Under the pieces are notes generated by a model that was given only the letters and a program-made list of their open reading frames with translations, had not been told where the DNA came from and did not search any database. A DNA stretch of 64,000 nt from an uncultured Prevotellamassilia sp. (lineage in GTDB: Bacteria > Bacteroidota > Bacteroidia > Bacteroidales > Bacteroidaceae), in the NCBI GenBank assembly GCA_934255485.1, contig CAKQOG010000006.1, forward strand, positions 1 to 64,000. Direction: 5' to 3'. Each line of letters starts with the position of its first letter. The stretch's first letter is position 1. The position numbers and the translations under genes are program-made. Shown piece by piece: positions 51,064 through 59,189 of the stretch.

Positions 51064-52146
51064 ATGCGTAACGTAACACTTGTTCTTGACGACGGCACAC
51101 AATTTCATGGGCAGTCGTTTGGTTATGAAGCACCTGTGGCAGGCGAAGTTGTATTTAACACTGCCATGATGGGCTACCCCGAAAGTTTAACCGACCCCTC
51201 GTATGCCGGACAACTTATGACGCTCACTTATCCCTTGGTAGGCAACTATGGCGTTCCTCCATTCAGCATTGAACCCAATGGTTTAGCAACTTTTATGGAG
51301 AGCGACCGCATTTATGCATCAGCCATCATCGTGAGCGACTATAGCGAACAATATAGCCATTGGAATGCTGTGGAAAGTTTAGGCGATTGGCTTAAACGCG
51401 AAAAAGTTCCTGGCATAACAGGCATTGACACACGCCAACTCACTAAAGTGTTACGTGAACATGGTGTGATGATGGGTAAAATATTGTTTGACGATGAGCC
51501 AAACAATATACCTACAGCCGAATACGAAGGTGTAAACTATGTTGCAAAAGTTTCTTGTAAAGAAATCATCCGCTACAACGAAGGTGCTGGCAAAAAGGTT
51601 GTGTTAGTAGACTGTGGTGTAAAACACAACATTATTCGCTGCCTTATCAATCGTGGCGTAGAAGTTATACGTGTTCCTTGGAACTATGATTTCAATGACA
51701 TGGAATTTGATGGTCTTTTCTTGGCCAATGGTCCTGGCGACCCCGACACTTGTGTTGAAGCCGTAGAAAACATCCGAAAATTCTTAAAAAATCCCAACGT
51801 ACGCCCATGTATGGGTATATGTATGGGTAATCAACTCCTATCAAAAGCCGCTGGTGCAAACATCTACAAACTGAAGTACGGACATCGTAGCCACAACCAA
51901 CCCGTACGTATGGTAGGCACTAATCGTTGCTTTGTAACCTCTCAAAATCATGGTTACGCAGTAGATAGTCGCACTCTGCCTGCTGATTGGGAACCTTATT
52001 TCATCAATATGAACGATGGCTCGAACGAGGGTGTACGCCATAAAACTAACCCTTGGTTCTCGGCTCAATTCCACCCCGAAGCATGCTCTGGTCCTGTAGA
52101 CACCGAATTTCTCTTTGACGAGTTTGTGAAACTACTGAATAAATGA
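51064..52146 (+). CDS. carA: Carbamoyl phosphate synthase small subunit
   Basis: CarA releases ammonia from glutamine for the large subunit. The 360-residue protein begins with the CPSase domain (VLDDGTQFHGQSFGYEAPVAG, then GYPESLTDPSYAGQLMTLTYP). The class I glutaminase has the nucleophile cysteine in MGICMGNQLLSKAAGA and the His/Glu pair in AQFHPEACSGP. The usual GICLGHQ reads GICMGNQ, a His to Asn change next to but not in the triad. It lies 106 bases after purF and 108 before carB. Confidence 0.96.
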   Translation: MRNVTLVLDDGTQFHGQSFGYEAPVAGEVVFNTAMMGYPESLTDPSYAGQLMTLTYPLVGNYGVPPFSIEPNGLATFMESDRIYASAIIVSDYSEQYSHWNAVESLGDWLKREKVPGITGIDTRQLTKVLREHGVMMGKILFDDEPNNIPTAEYEGVNYVAKVSCKEIIRYNEGAGKKVVLVDCGVKHNIIRCLINRGVEVIRVPWNYDFNDMEFDGLFLANGPGDPDTCVEAVENIRKFLKNPNVRPCMGICMGNQLLSKAAGANIYKLKYGHRSHNQPVRMVGTNRCFVTSQNHGYAVDSRTLPADWEPYFINMNDGSNEGVRHKTNPWFSAQFHPEACSGPVDTEFLFDEFVKLLNK

Positions 52147-52254
52147 GAGAAGAAAAACGTTAAGGTTCATATAGCAAACATCTGATGCACTATACACACT
52201 TGATTTGCTTTATGTCCTCAACACAAGATTAACTCTTAAACACTAAAAAAAAAG

Positions 52255-55200
52255 ATGAACGCTATAAAAAAAGTACTTCTTCTCGGCTCTGGTGCACTCA
52301 AAATTGGCGAAGCTGGAGAGTTTGACTATTCAGGTTCACAAGCACTGAAAGCATTGAAGGAAGAAGGTATTGAAACCATACTTATCAACCCTAACATTGC
52401 CACCGTGCAAACATCGGAAGGTGTGGCAGACCGCATTTATTTTTTGCCCGTAACTCCCTATTTTGTTGAGCGCGTTATTCAAAAGGAACAACCAGATGGA
52501 ATCATGTTGGCATTTGGCGGCCAAACAGCTCTGAACTGTGGTGTAAAATTGTTTGAAAATGGTGTGCTTGAGAAATACAACCTAAAAGTTTTGGGTACAC
52601 CTGTACAAGCAATCATGGACACAGAAGACCGTGAATTGTTTGTTGAAAAACTTAACGAAATCAACGTTAAAACCATTAAGAGCGAAGCTTGCGAAAACAT
52701 AGAGCAAGCCCGCAAAGCTGCTGCCACATTGGGCTACCCAGTTATTTTGCGTGCTGCCTACGCATTAGGTGGTTTAGGTTCGGGCTTCTGCGACAACGAA
52801 GAAGAACTGAATAAATTGGCTGAAAAGGCATTCTCTTTTTCTCCACAAGTTCTTGTAGAAAAGAGTCTTAAAGGATGGAAAGAAGTTGAATACGAGGTTG
52901 TACGCGATAAATATGACAACTGCATCACCGTATGTAACATGGAGAATTTCGACCCACTTGGCATCCATACAGGCGAAAGTATCGTTATTGCTCCATCGCA
53001 AACACTCTCTAATGCAGAATATCACAAACTACGCGAACTCTCAATCCGCATTGTTCGTCATGTGGGCATTGTGGGTGAATGTAACGTGCAGTATGCTTTC
53101 GACCCCAATAGCGAAGACTATCGTGTTATTGAGGTTAATGCCCGCTTATCGCGCTCTTCTGCCCTTGCATCTAAAGCTACTGGCTATCCCTTGGCATTTG
53201 TTGCTGCTAAATTAGGATTAGGCTATGGTCTCTTTGAACTTAAGAACTCTGTTACAAAAACAACATCTGCCTTCTTTGAACCAGCACTTGACTATGTAGT
53301 TTGCAAAATTCCACGTTGGGACCTTGGTAAATTTCATGGTGTAGATCGTGAATTAGGTTCGTCAATGAAGTCGGTAGGCGAGGTTATGGCTATTGGACGC
53401 ACATTTGAGGAGGTTATTCAGAAAGGCTTGCGCATGATAGGACAAGGCATGCACGGCTTTGTAGACAACAAGGAATTGTCTATCGACAATGTGGAGGAGG
53501 CACTGAAAGAGCCTACCGATAAACGTATTTTTGTCATAGAAAAAGCGTTTAAAGCAGGTTATACCATTGACCAAATACATGACCTTACAAAGATAGACCG
53601 TTGGTTCTTGCAGAAACTTTACAATATACATCAAACTGACAAGGAACTGCATAATTGCACCTCTATTAACGTGCTCGACAATAAGTTGTTGCATAAAGCG
53701 AAGGTGCAAGGTTTCACCGACTTTCAAATTGCACGTGCAGTAAGCATGGAACAAGATATGGACATCGAAAAGGCAATCCTTGCAGTACGTGCAAAACGCA
53801 AACAAGCTGGTATCGTACCCGTTGTTAAGCAAATCGATACTTTAGCTGCCGAATATCCTGCACAAACCAACTATCTATACCTCACATATAGTGGTGTTGC
53901 TCACGACATTCCATTCGAAAACGACAAGCGCTCTGTTGTAGTACTTGGCTCTGGTGCTTATCGAATTGGTTCGTCAGTAGAGTTCGATTGGTGTGGTGTA
54001 CAAGCACTTAACACTATACGTCGTGAAGGTTATCGCTCGGTTATGATTAATTATAACCCCGAAACTGTATCTACCGACTACGATATGTGCGACCGCCTAT
54101 ACTTTGATGAACTTACATTTGAACGTGTAATGGATATTCTCGACCTCGAATGTCCTTATGGCGTGATTGTAAGTACGGGTGGACAAATTCCTAACAACTT
54201 AGCACTGCGTCTTGACGCTGAAAACATCAATTTGCTTGGCACACAAGCTAAGTATATTGACAATGCCGAAGACCGTGAGAAGTTCTCTGAAATGCTCAAT
54301 CGTATTGGTGTAGACCAGCCCGAATGGAGTGCGCTGACCTCGATGGAAGACATTCAAGAATTTATCGAAAGAGTTGGATTCCCTGTATTGGTACGCCCCT
54401 CTTACGTGCTCTCTGGTGCAGCAATGAACGTTTGCTCAAACCAAGAAGAATTGGAACGCTTCTTGAAATTGGCAGCCAATGTATCAAAGAAACATCCTGT
54501 GGTGGTAAGCCGCTTTATGCAGCATGCCAAAGAGGTTGAAATGGATGCCGTTGCCAAAGATGGTGAAATTATAGCTTACGCTATTTCAGAGCATATTGAG
54601 TTTGCAGGTGTACACTCTGGCGATGCTACTATACAATTTCCACCACAGAAACTCTACGTTGAAACAGCACGCAGGATTAAGAAGATATCTAAGCAAATAG
54701 CCAAAGAACTTCATATTTCAGGTCCATTCAACATTCAATACTTGGCACGTGAAAACGATATCAAGGTAATTGAATGTAACTTGCGTGCATCGCGTTCGTT
54801 CCCCTTTGTAAGCAAGGTACTAAAAATAAACTTGATAGAACTTGCCACACGCATCATGCTTGGCCTACCCGTAGAAAAACCTGCGAAGAGTTTATTCGAC
54901 CTTGATTACGTGGGTGTTAAAGCATCGCAGTTCTCATTCAATCGCCTACAAAAGGCAGACCCTATCTTAGGTGTAGACATGTCTTCAACAGGTGAAGTTG
55001 GTTGTTTAGGCGAAGACTCTCGCTCAGCTCTGCTTAAGGCTATGCTTTCTGTTGGACAACGTATACCTGAAAAGAACATATTGTTATCTACGGGCGACGG
55101 CAAGCAAAAAGCTGATATGCTGGCAGCATCAAAGATGCTAAGCGAGCATGGATACAAACTATTTGCTACCCCTGGTACAAGCCATTACCTAACAGAAAAT

Positions 55201-55473
55201 GGTATCGAGAACACACTTGTATATTGGCCAAGTGATGCAGACAAACAACCTCAAGCACTCGATATGCTACACAATAAAGAGATTGATATGGTGGTAAATG
55301 TACCTAAAAATCTCTCTACAGGTGAACTTACCAATGGATACAAAATTCGTCGTGCCGCAATCGACCTTAACATTCCATTGATTACAAATGCTCGTTTGGC
55401 ATCTGCTTTCATCTATGCTTTCTGCACACAGAAGTTGGATGATTTGGATATTAAGTGTTGGCAAGAGTACTAA
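52255..55473 (+). CDS. carB: Carbamoyl phosphate synthase large subunit
   Basis: A 1072-residue enzyme that makes carbamoyl phosphate for pyrimidine and arginine synthesis. It consists of two homologous ATP-grasp halves: the first (about 1-400) starts VLLLGSGALKIGEAGEFDYS and the second (about 555-930) starts VVVLGSGAYRIGSSVEFDW. An oligomerisation domain lies between them, and a C-terminal allosteric (MGS-like) domain from about 935 (ILLSTGDGKQKADMLAASKM). Length and motifs are full. It is the last gene of the purF-carA-carB unit. Confidence 0.97.
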   Translation: MNAIKKVLLLGSGALKIGEAGEFDYSGSQALKALKEEGIETILINPNIATVQTSEGVADRIYFLPVTPYFVERVIQKEQPDGIMLAFGGQTALNCGVKLFENGVLEKYNLKVLGTPVQAIMDTEDRELFVEKLNEINVKTIKSEACENIEQARKAAATLGYPVILRAAYALGGLGSGFCDNEEELNKLAEKAFSFSPQVLVEKSLKGWKEVEYEVVRDKYDNCITVCNMENFDPLGIHTGESIVIAPSQTLSNAEYHKLRELSIRIVRHVGIVGECNVQYAFDPNSEDYRVIEVNARLSRSSALASKATGYPLAFVAAKLGLGYGLFELKNSVTKTTSAFFEPALDYVVCKIPRWDLGKFHGVDRELGSSMKSVGEVMAIGRTFEEVIQKGLRMIGQGMHGFVDNKELSIDNVEEALKEPTDKRIFVIEKAFKAGYTIDQIHDLTKIDRWFLQKLYNIHQTDKELHNCTSINVLDNKLLHKAKVQGFTDFQIARAVSMEQDMDIEKAILAVRAKRKQAGIVPVVKQIDTLAAEYPAQTNYLYLTYSGVAHDIPFENDKRSVVVLGSGAYRIGSSVEFDWCGVQALNTIRREGYRSVMINYNPETVSTDYDMCDRLYFDELTFERVMDILDLECPYGVIVSTGGQIPNNLALRLDAENINLLGTQAKYIDNAEDREKFSEMLNRIGVDQPEWSALTSMEDIQEFIERVGFPVLVRPSYVLSGAAMNVCSNQEELERFLKLAANVSKKHPVVVSRFMQHAKEVEMDAVAKDGEIIAYAISEHIEFAGVHSGDATIQFPPQKLYVETARRIKKISKQIAKELHISGPFNIQYLARENDIKVIECNLRASRSFPFVSKVLKINLIELATRIMLGLPVEKPAKSLFDLDYVGVKASQFSFNRLQKADPILGVDMSSTGEVGCLGEDSRSALLKAMLSVGQRIPEKNILLSTGDGKQKADMLAASKMLSEHGYKLFATPGTSHYLTENGIENTLVYWPSDADKQPQALDMLHNKEIDMVVNVPKNLSTGELTNGYKIRRAAIDLNIPLITNARLASAFIYAFCTQKLDDLDIKCWQEY

Positions 55474-55543
55474 CAAGTAGATGTATTCTGCATTGACATC
55501 TATTCATTGCAAGATGTTCGATGCACAAACACATTGAATATTG

Positions 55544-55650
55544 ATAAAGTGCTAAGCATCAAGCGAACTTTAAATAACTGAATGGATTTGCACAACAGCT
55601 ATAATTCGTTCGTTAAGTGACCTAACATGCTTAGCACTTTATGTTTTTCC
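55544..55650 (+). terminator. Long inverted-repeat terminator of purF-car unit
   Basis: ATAAAGTGCTAAGCAT and its exact complement lie 67 bases apart, the right arm followed by GTTTTTCC. The enclosed part can form further pairs (GCGAAC with GTTCGT). The size is greater than usual for an intrinsic terminator. Confidence 0.6.
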
Positions 55651-55673
55651 ACTTATTTATTTTTTGTTGAGAT

Positions 55674-56654
55674 ATGAAAAAGATATGTTGGGGCTTCATT
55701 GGTTGCGGTGAAGTAACAGAAAAGAAAAGTGGTCCTGCCTTTAATCTTATTGAAGGTAGCGAAGTAGTTGCCGTTATGAGCAGAAAAGCAGAAAAGGCAA
55801 AATCGTATGCTGAAAGGCATGGAGTGAAACGTTGGTATACTGACCCACAAGAATTAATTAACGATCCTAAAGTGAACGCTGTGTATATTGCAACACCTCC
55901 TTCTACCCATGCTACTTATGCTATTATGGCCATGAAAAGCGGTAAAGCTGTGTATGTTGAAAAGCCTATGGCTTCGAACTACGAAGACTGCTGCCGTATC
56001 AACCGCATTGCTGAGAAAACTGGTGTGCCATGCTTCGTGGCATATTATCGTAGATATTTGCCCTACTTCAACAAAGTGAAAGAGCTTGTTGAAAGCGGTG
56101 CAGTTGGCAAGGTGGTCAATGTGCAAATACGCTTTGCTGTACCACCACGCGACCTTGATTATAACAAAACGAACTTGCCTTGGCGTGTACAAGCAGACAT
56201 TGCTGGAGGTGGCTACTTTTATGATTTAGCACCACACCAAATTGACTTGTTGCAAGAAATGTTTGGTCCTATCATTGAGGCAGAGGGCATGAAAGCCAAC
56301 AGAGGCGGATTATATACAACCGAAGACTCTGTTAGTGCTTGCTTTAAGTTCGACAACGGACTGCCGGGGTCTGGTTCTTGGTGTTTTGTTGCGCACGAAT
56401 CAGCAAAGGAAGATAGAATAGACATTGTAGGCGACAAGGGCTCTTTGTCGTTCAGCGTATTCACTTATCAACCCATCATATTGCAAAACGAGAATGGATG
56501 TCAGCGCTTTGAAGTAAAGAATCCAGACTATGTACAACTTCCGCTTATTAAACTGGTTGTTGAACATCTACAAAACAAAGCCATTTGCAAATGCGACTGT
56601 GTAAGTGCAACACCTGTTAACTGGGTGGTCGATCGTATCTTGGGAAAACTTTAA
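55674..56654 (+). CDS. Gfo/Idh/MocA-family oxidoreductase
   Basis: A 326-residue NAD(P)-dependent dehydrogenase. The Rossmann domain starts at once (WGFIGCGEVTEKKSGPAF, with G-x-G-x-x-x), followed by AVMSRKAEKAKSYAERHGV, AVYIATPPSTHATYA and the conserved VYVEKPMASN, whose lysine is catalytic. The C-terminal beta-sheet domain contains the G-G-G-x-x-x-D-x-x-x-H motif (GGGYFYDLAPHQIDLL) with the active-site D and H. Substrates of the family are sugars or inositol-type compounds, and the one used here is unknown. There is no carbohydrate operon around it. Confidence 0.92.
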   Translation: MKKICWGFIGCGEVTEKKSGPAFNLIEGSEVVAVMSRKAEKAKSYAERHGVKRWYTDPQELINDPKVNAVYIATPPSTHATYAIMAMKSGKAVYVEKPMASNYEDCCRINRIAEKTGVPCFVAYYRRYLPYFNKVKELVESGAVGKVVNVQIRFAVPPRDLDYNKTNLPWRVQADIAGGGYFYDLAPHQIDLLQEMFGPIIEAEGMKANRGGLYTTEDSVSACFKFDNGLPGSGSWCFVAHESAKEDRIDIVGDKGSLSFSVFTYQPIILQNENGCQRFEVKNPDYVQLPLIKLVVEHLQNKAICKCDCVSATPVNWVVDRILGKL

Positions 56655-56719
56655 TCAACAACTTTAAGCATATTAAAACTATCTATTCTACAAAGAAAAA
56701 AATTGCGCAAAGCAAAACT

Positions 56720-57931
56720 ATGCAAATAAAAAACATACATTGTACCACTATCGGTAGTTGCTGCAATATGTTGCTATGCATACTAACAATTCTATTGCTA
56801 ACTATATTGGTTAGCACACCTGCGCATGCGCAATCCTTTAGAGATAGTATAATAACTACAATCTCATTACATACAGACTCTATACAAAAGAAAACAGAAA
56901 AGTCCCACTCACACTTAAACAATATAAAAAAGAAAGTAAAGCACACAGGCAGTATATTTTATCGCTTTTTGAAGAGTTTTGACGATTATGACACCACATA
57001 CATATCGCCCAATTACTACAACTATACTGCAATGCTGCAAAACACCAATTACTTTCAGACATTTAGATTTCAAGGCAAAAGCGAAGATGGAAAAAACACT
57101 CAAACAATAAGCACAAAGCCTGAGCCAAACATAAAGATAGGTCCTTACTTTGGTTGGAGATGGATATTCTTAGGCTACACATTCGATGTGTCACACCCAA
57201 AGGCTTTAGGTAAGTCTTCAGAACTAAGCTTTAGCCTATATAGTTCAATGCTTGGATGCGACCTTGTATACATACGTAATAGCGGCAATTACCGACTACG
57301 TAAAGCCGTTGGCTTTGAAAATGTACCACCTAAATATGTCATGAAAATGCCATTTTCAGGTATAGATGCCAATACATTCTCGCTTAATACTTACTACGTG
57401 TTTAATCATCGCCATTTTTCATATCCCGCTGCATACAATCAAAGCACGGTTCAACGAAAAAGCTGTGGTTCACTCATGTTAGGAGCAGGGTATAGTAAAC
57501 AGCACATCAATTTTGACTACACCAAGTTGCCCGATGCATTGATTGGTGAGGATGGAGCGAAACTTAACGAAACCCTAAAATTCTCTGAAATAAACTATCG
57601 CTATTACAACATTAGTGTTGGTTATGCTTATAATTGGGTGTTTGCACGCAATTGCTTGTTGGGAGCTTCTGTAATGCCTTCTATAGGCATCCGAAAGATG
57701 AAAGGAGAAAAGGTTAATGGAAATGGTATACTGATGGACTTGATTAATTTCAGTACCGATTGTACATCGCGCGTTGGCATTGTATGGAACAATACACACT
57801 GGTTTGCAGGTTCATCACTCATAAGCCACCTTTATTTGTACAGGAAAAAAAACTTATCACTTACCAATAGCGTTAATTATGCCAACATCTATGTAGGCTT
57901 CTTTTTCAACCGAAAGAAACAGTATCGATAA
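56720..57931 (+). CDS. DUF4421 domain-containing protein, probable outer-membrane barrel
   Basis: A 403-residue exported protein. The signal peptide is long (MQIKNIHCTTIGSCCNMLLC, then a hydrophobic core ending in STPAHAQ). The mature part has the DUF4421 pattern (DYDTTYISPNYYNYTAMLQN, then KIGPYFGWRWIFLGYTFDV) and many alternating aromatic strands, ending in VNYANIYVGFFFNRKKQYR, like an outer-membrane beta barrel. Function unknown. It stands between the oxidoreductase and the HisC-like gene, 65 and 67 bases away. Confidence 0.85.
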   Translation: MQIKNIHCTTIGSCCNMLLCILTILLLTILVSTPAHAQSFRDSIITTISLHTDSIQKKTEKSHSHLNNIKKKVKHTGSIFYRFLKSFDDYDTTYISPNYYNYTAMLQNTNYFQTFRFQGKSEDGKNTQTISTKPEPNIKIGPYFGWRWIFLGYTFDVSHPKALGKSSELSFSLYSSMLGCDLVYIRNSGNYRLRKAVGFENVPPKYVMKMPFSGIDANTFSLNTYYVFNHRHFSYPAAYNQSTVQRKSCGSLMLGAGYSKQHINFDYTKLPDALIGEDGAKLNETLKFSEINYRYYNISVGYAYNWVFARNCLLGASVMPSIGIRKMKGEKVNGNGILMDLINFSTDCTSRVGIVWNNTHWFAGSSLISHLYLYRKKNLSLTNSVNYANIYVGFFFNRKKQYR

Positions 57932-57998
57932 AATGCTATCCATAAAGTTCTAGGCATAAACCTATTATATGCGCTAACTAAAATACATATCTTACATT

Positions 57999-58985
57999 AT
58001 GGAAATAACTCAAAATACTATAAAAAGGAAAATACGTCCCAAAGCCCAAGTTATGCTTGATGAAAACGAATCGCCTTTCAACACACCATACAATAGGTAT
58101 GTAGAAGAAAGTTCGCTTAACAACCTTAAGCACAATTGGGGAAAGCATGAACGCATCCCTTCTAAATGCGTTTACTTTTGCAATAGTACTGAAGAGGGAA
58201 CCGATTTGCTAATGCGTGTTTTCTGCCGGCCCAACCAAGATAGCGTAGTTATAGCAGAACCTACAAGAACCATTTATAAAAGGCGCGCACTAATCAATAA
58301 ACTTGACTGTAGACAAGCAAAGTTGCACGAGACCGATTTTGAATTAGATGCTAATCAGATACTCAATGCTGTTAGCGAAACAACCAAACTCATATTTTTG
58401 TGCTCACCCAATTCGCCCACAGGAAACTTACTTGATGTAAATGAAATAGAAATCATTTTGCAACTATTCGATGGTATGGTAGTTGTAGACGAATCATATA
58501 TTGATTTTTGTCCACAAGCCTCTATTGTACCATTATTAAACAAGTATAAAAACCTCATCATATTCCGTTCATTTTCGCATGCTTGGTCTATGGCTGGAGT
58601 TCACATGGCTGCAATTGTAGCCTATCCAAACGTTATTGAAGAAATCTCAAATATTGGATTTATACACCCAATAAACCGCCCAACTGAAGAGCTTGTTTCT
58701 AATATGGTTCGTAACCGTTTAGATGTTGATAAATGGGCCAGACAAATCATTGATGAACGAACAAAAGTGCGGTTAGCACTTAGCGACCTTCCCGAATGCA
58801 AGCATATATACCACTCTGACGCAAACTTCTTATTAGTAAAATTCGAGGATTGCCAAGCAACTTATAAGTACCTATTAAAAAATGGTATTGCCGTAAAACC
58901 CATAAACGGATATCTACGCATTAGCATCGGACTGCCACAAGAAAATTCTGCATTGTTAGGTGCACTTAGAAGAAGAAAAAAATAA
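57999..58985 (+). CDS. HisC-like aminotransferase fold, catalytic lysine replaced
   Basis: A 328-residue intact protein clearly related to histidinol-phosphate aminotransferase (fold-type I), but without the first 20-25 residues. Retained: LDENESPFN, SPNSPTG (N138), VVVDESYIDF (D164, Y167), and YLRISIG. Lost: the PLP Schiff-base lysine of the family's S-F-S-K-A-W is histidine 194 (codon CAT) in SFSHAWSMAG; the arginine of G-x-R-x-G is H202; the G-S-D-E phosphate-binding turn is N-S-T-E; and the P-T-Y stacking tyrosine is arginine. It should not act as a normal transaminase. The frame has no stop, so it is probably a selected pseudoenzyme and not a pseudogene. No other his gene is nearby. Confidence 0.85.
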   Translation: MEITQNTIKRKIRPKAQVMLDENESPFNTPYNRYVEESSLNNLKHNWGKHERIPSKCVYFCNSTEEGTDLLMRVFCRPNQDSVVIAEPTRTIYKRRALINKLDCRQAKLHETDFELDANQILNAVSETTKLIFLCSPNSPTGNLLDVNEIEIILQLFDGMVVVDESYIDFCPQASIVPLLNKYKNLIIFRSFSHAWSMAGVHMAAIVAYPNVIEEISNIGFIHPINRPTEELVSNMVRNRLDVDKWARQIIDERTKVRLALSDLPECKHIYHSDANFLLVKFEDCQATYKYLLKNGIAVKPINGYLRISIGLPQENSALLGALRRRKK

Positions 58986-59056
58986 GTTTTTTCTCACGTC
59001 TAACAAAGTTTAATCATTAAATCGACACAGAAAAAATAAAGTCGATACAAAGGTAC

Positions 59057-59101
59057 AAAACGCCGTAGAAGTCAAATAAAGGGCTTTTACGGCGTTTTTA
59101 T
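59057..59101 (+). terminator. Terminator of HisC-like gene
   Basis: AAAACGCCGTAGAAG pairs with CTTTTACGGCGTTTT, one pair being a G-U wobble on the plus strand, around a 12-base loop, and the stem runs into TTTTTA. Confidence 0.88.
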
Positions 59102-59134
59102 ATAAAATAATGCAGTATTTTAGCATATAAATTA

Positions 59135-59163
59135 TTGCATCATAAAATAAAGTGGTATTTTTG
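59135..59163 (+). promoter_or_regulatory. Promoter of gyrA
   Basis: TTG, 18 bases, TATTTTTG followed by C, 26 bases before the ATG. The spacing is one base under the usual range. Confidence 0.65.
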
Positions 59164-59189
59164 CTTATAAAAAGAACAAATTAATATCA

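Noticed and set aside
59041..59075. Minus-strand promoter TACCTTTG near the HisC-like gene terminator
   Set aside because: The -33 TTTG is only 17 bases away, there is no gene to serve, and it overlaps a terminator stem; likely chance.
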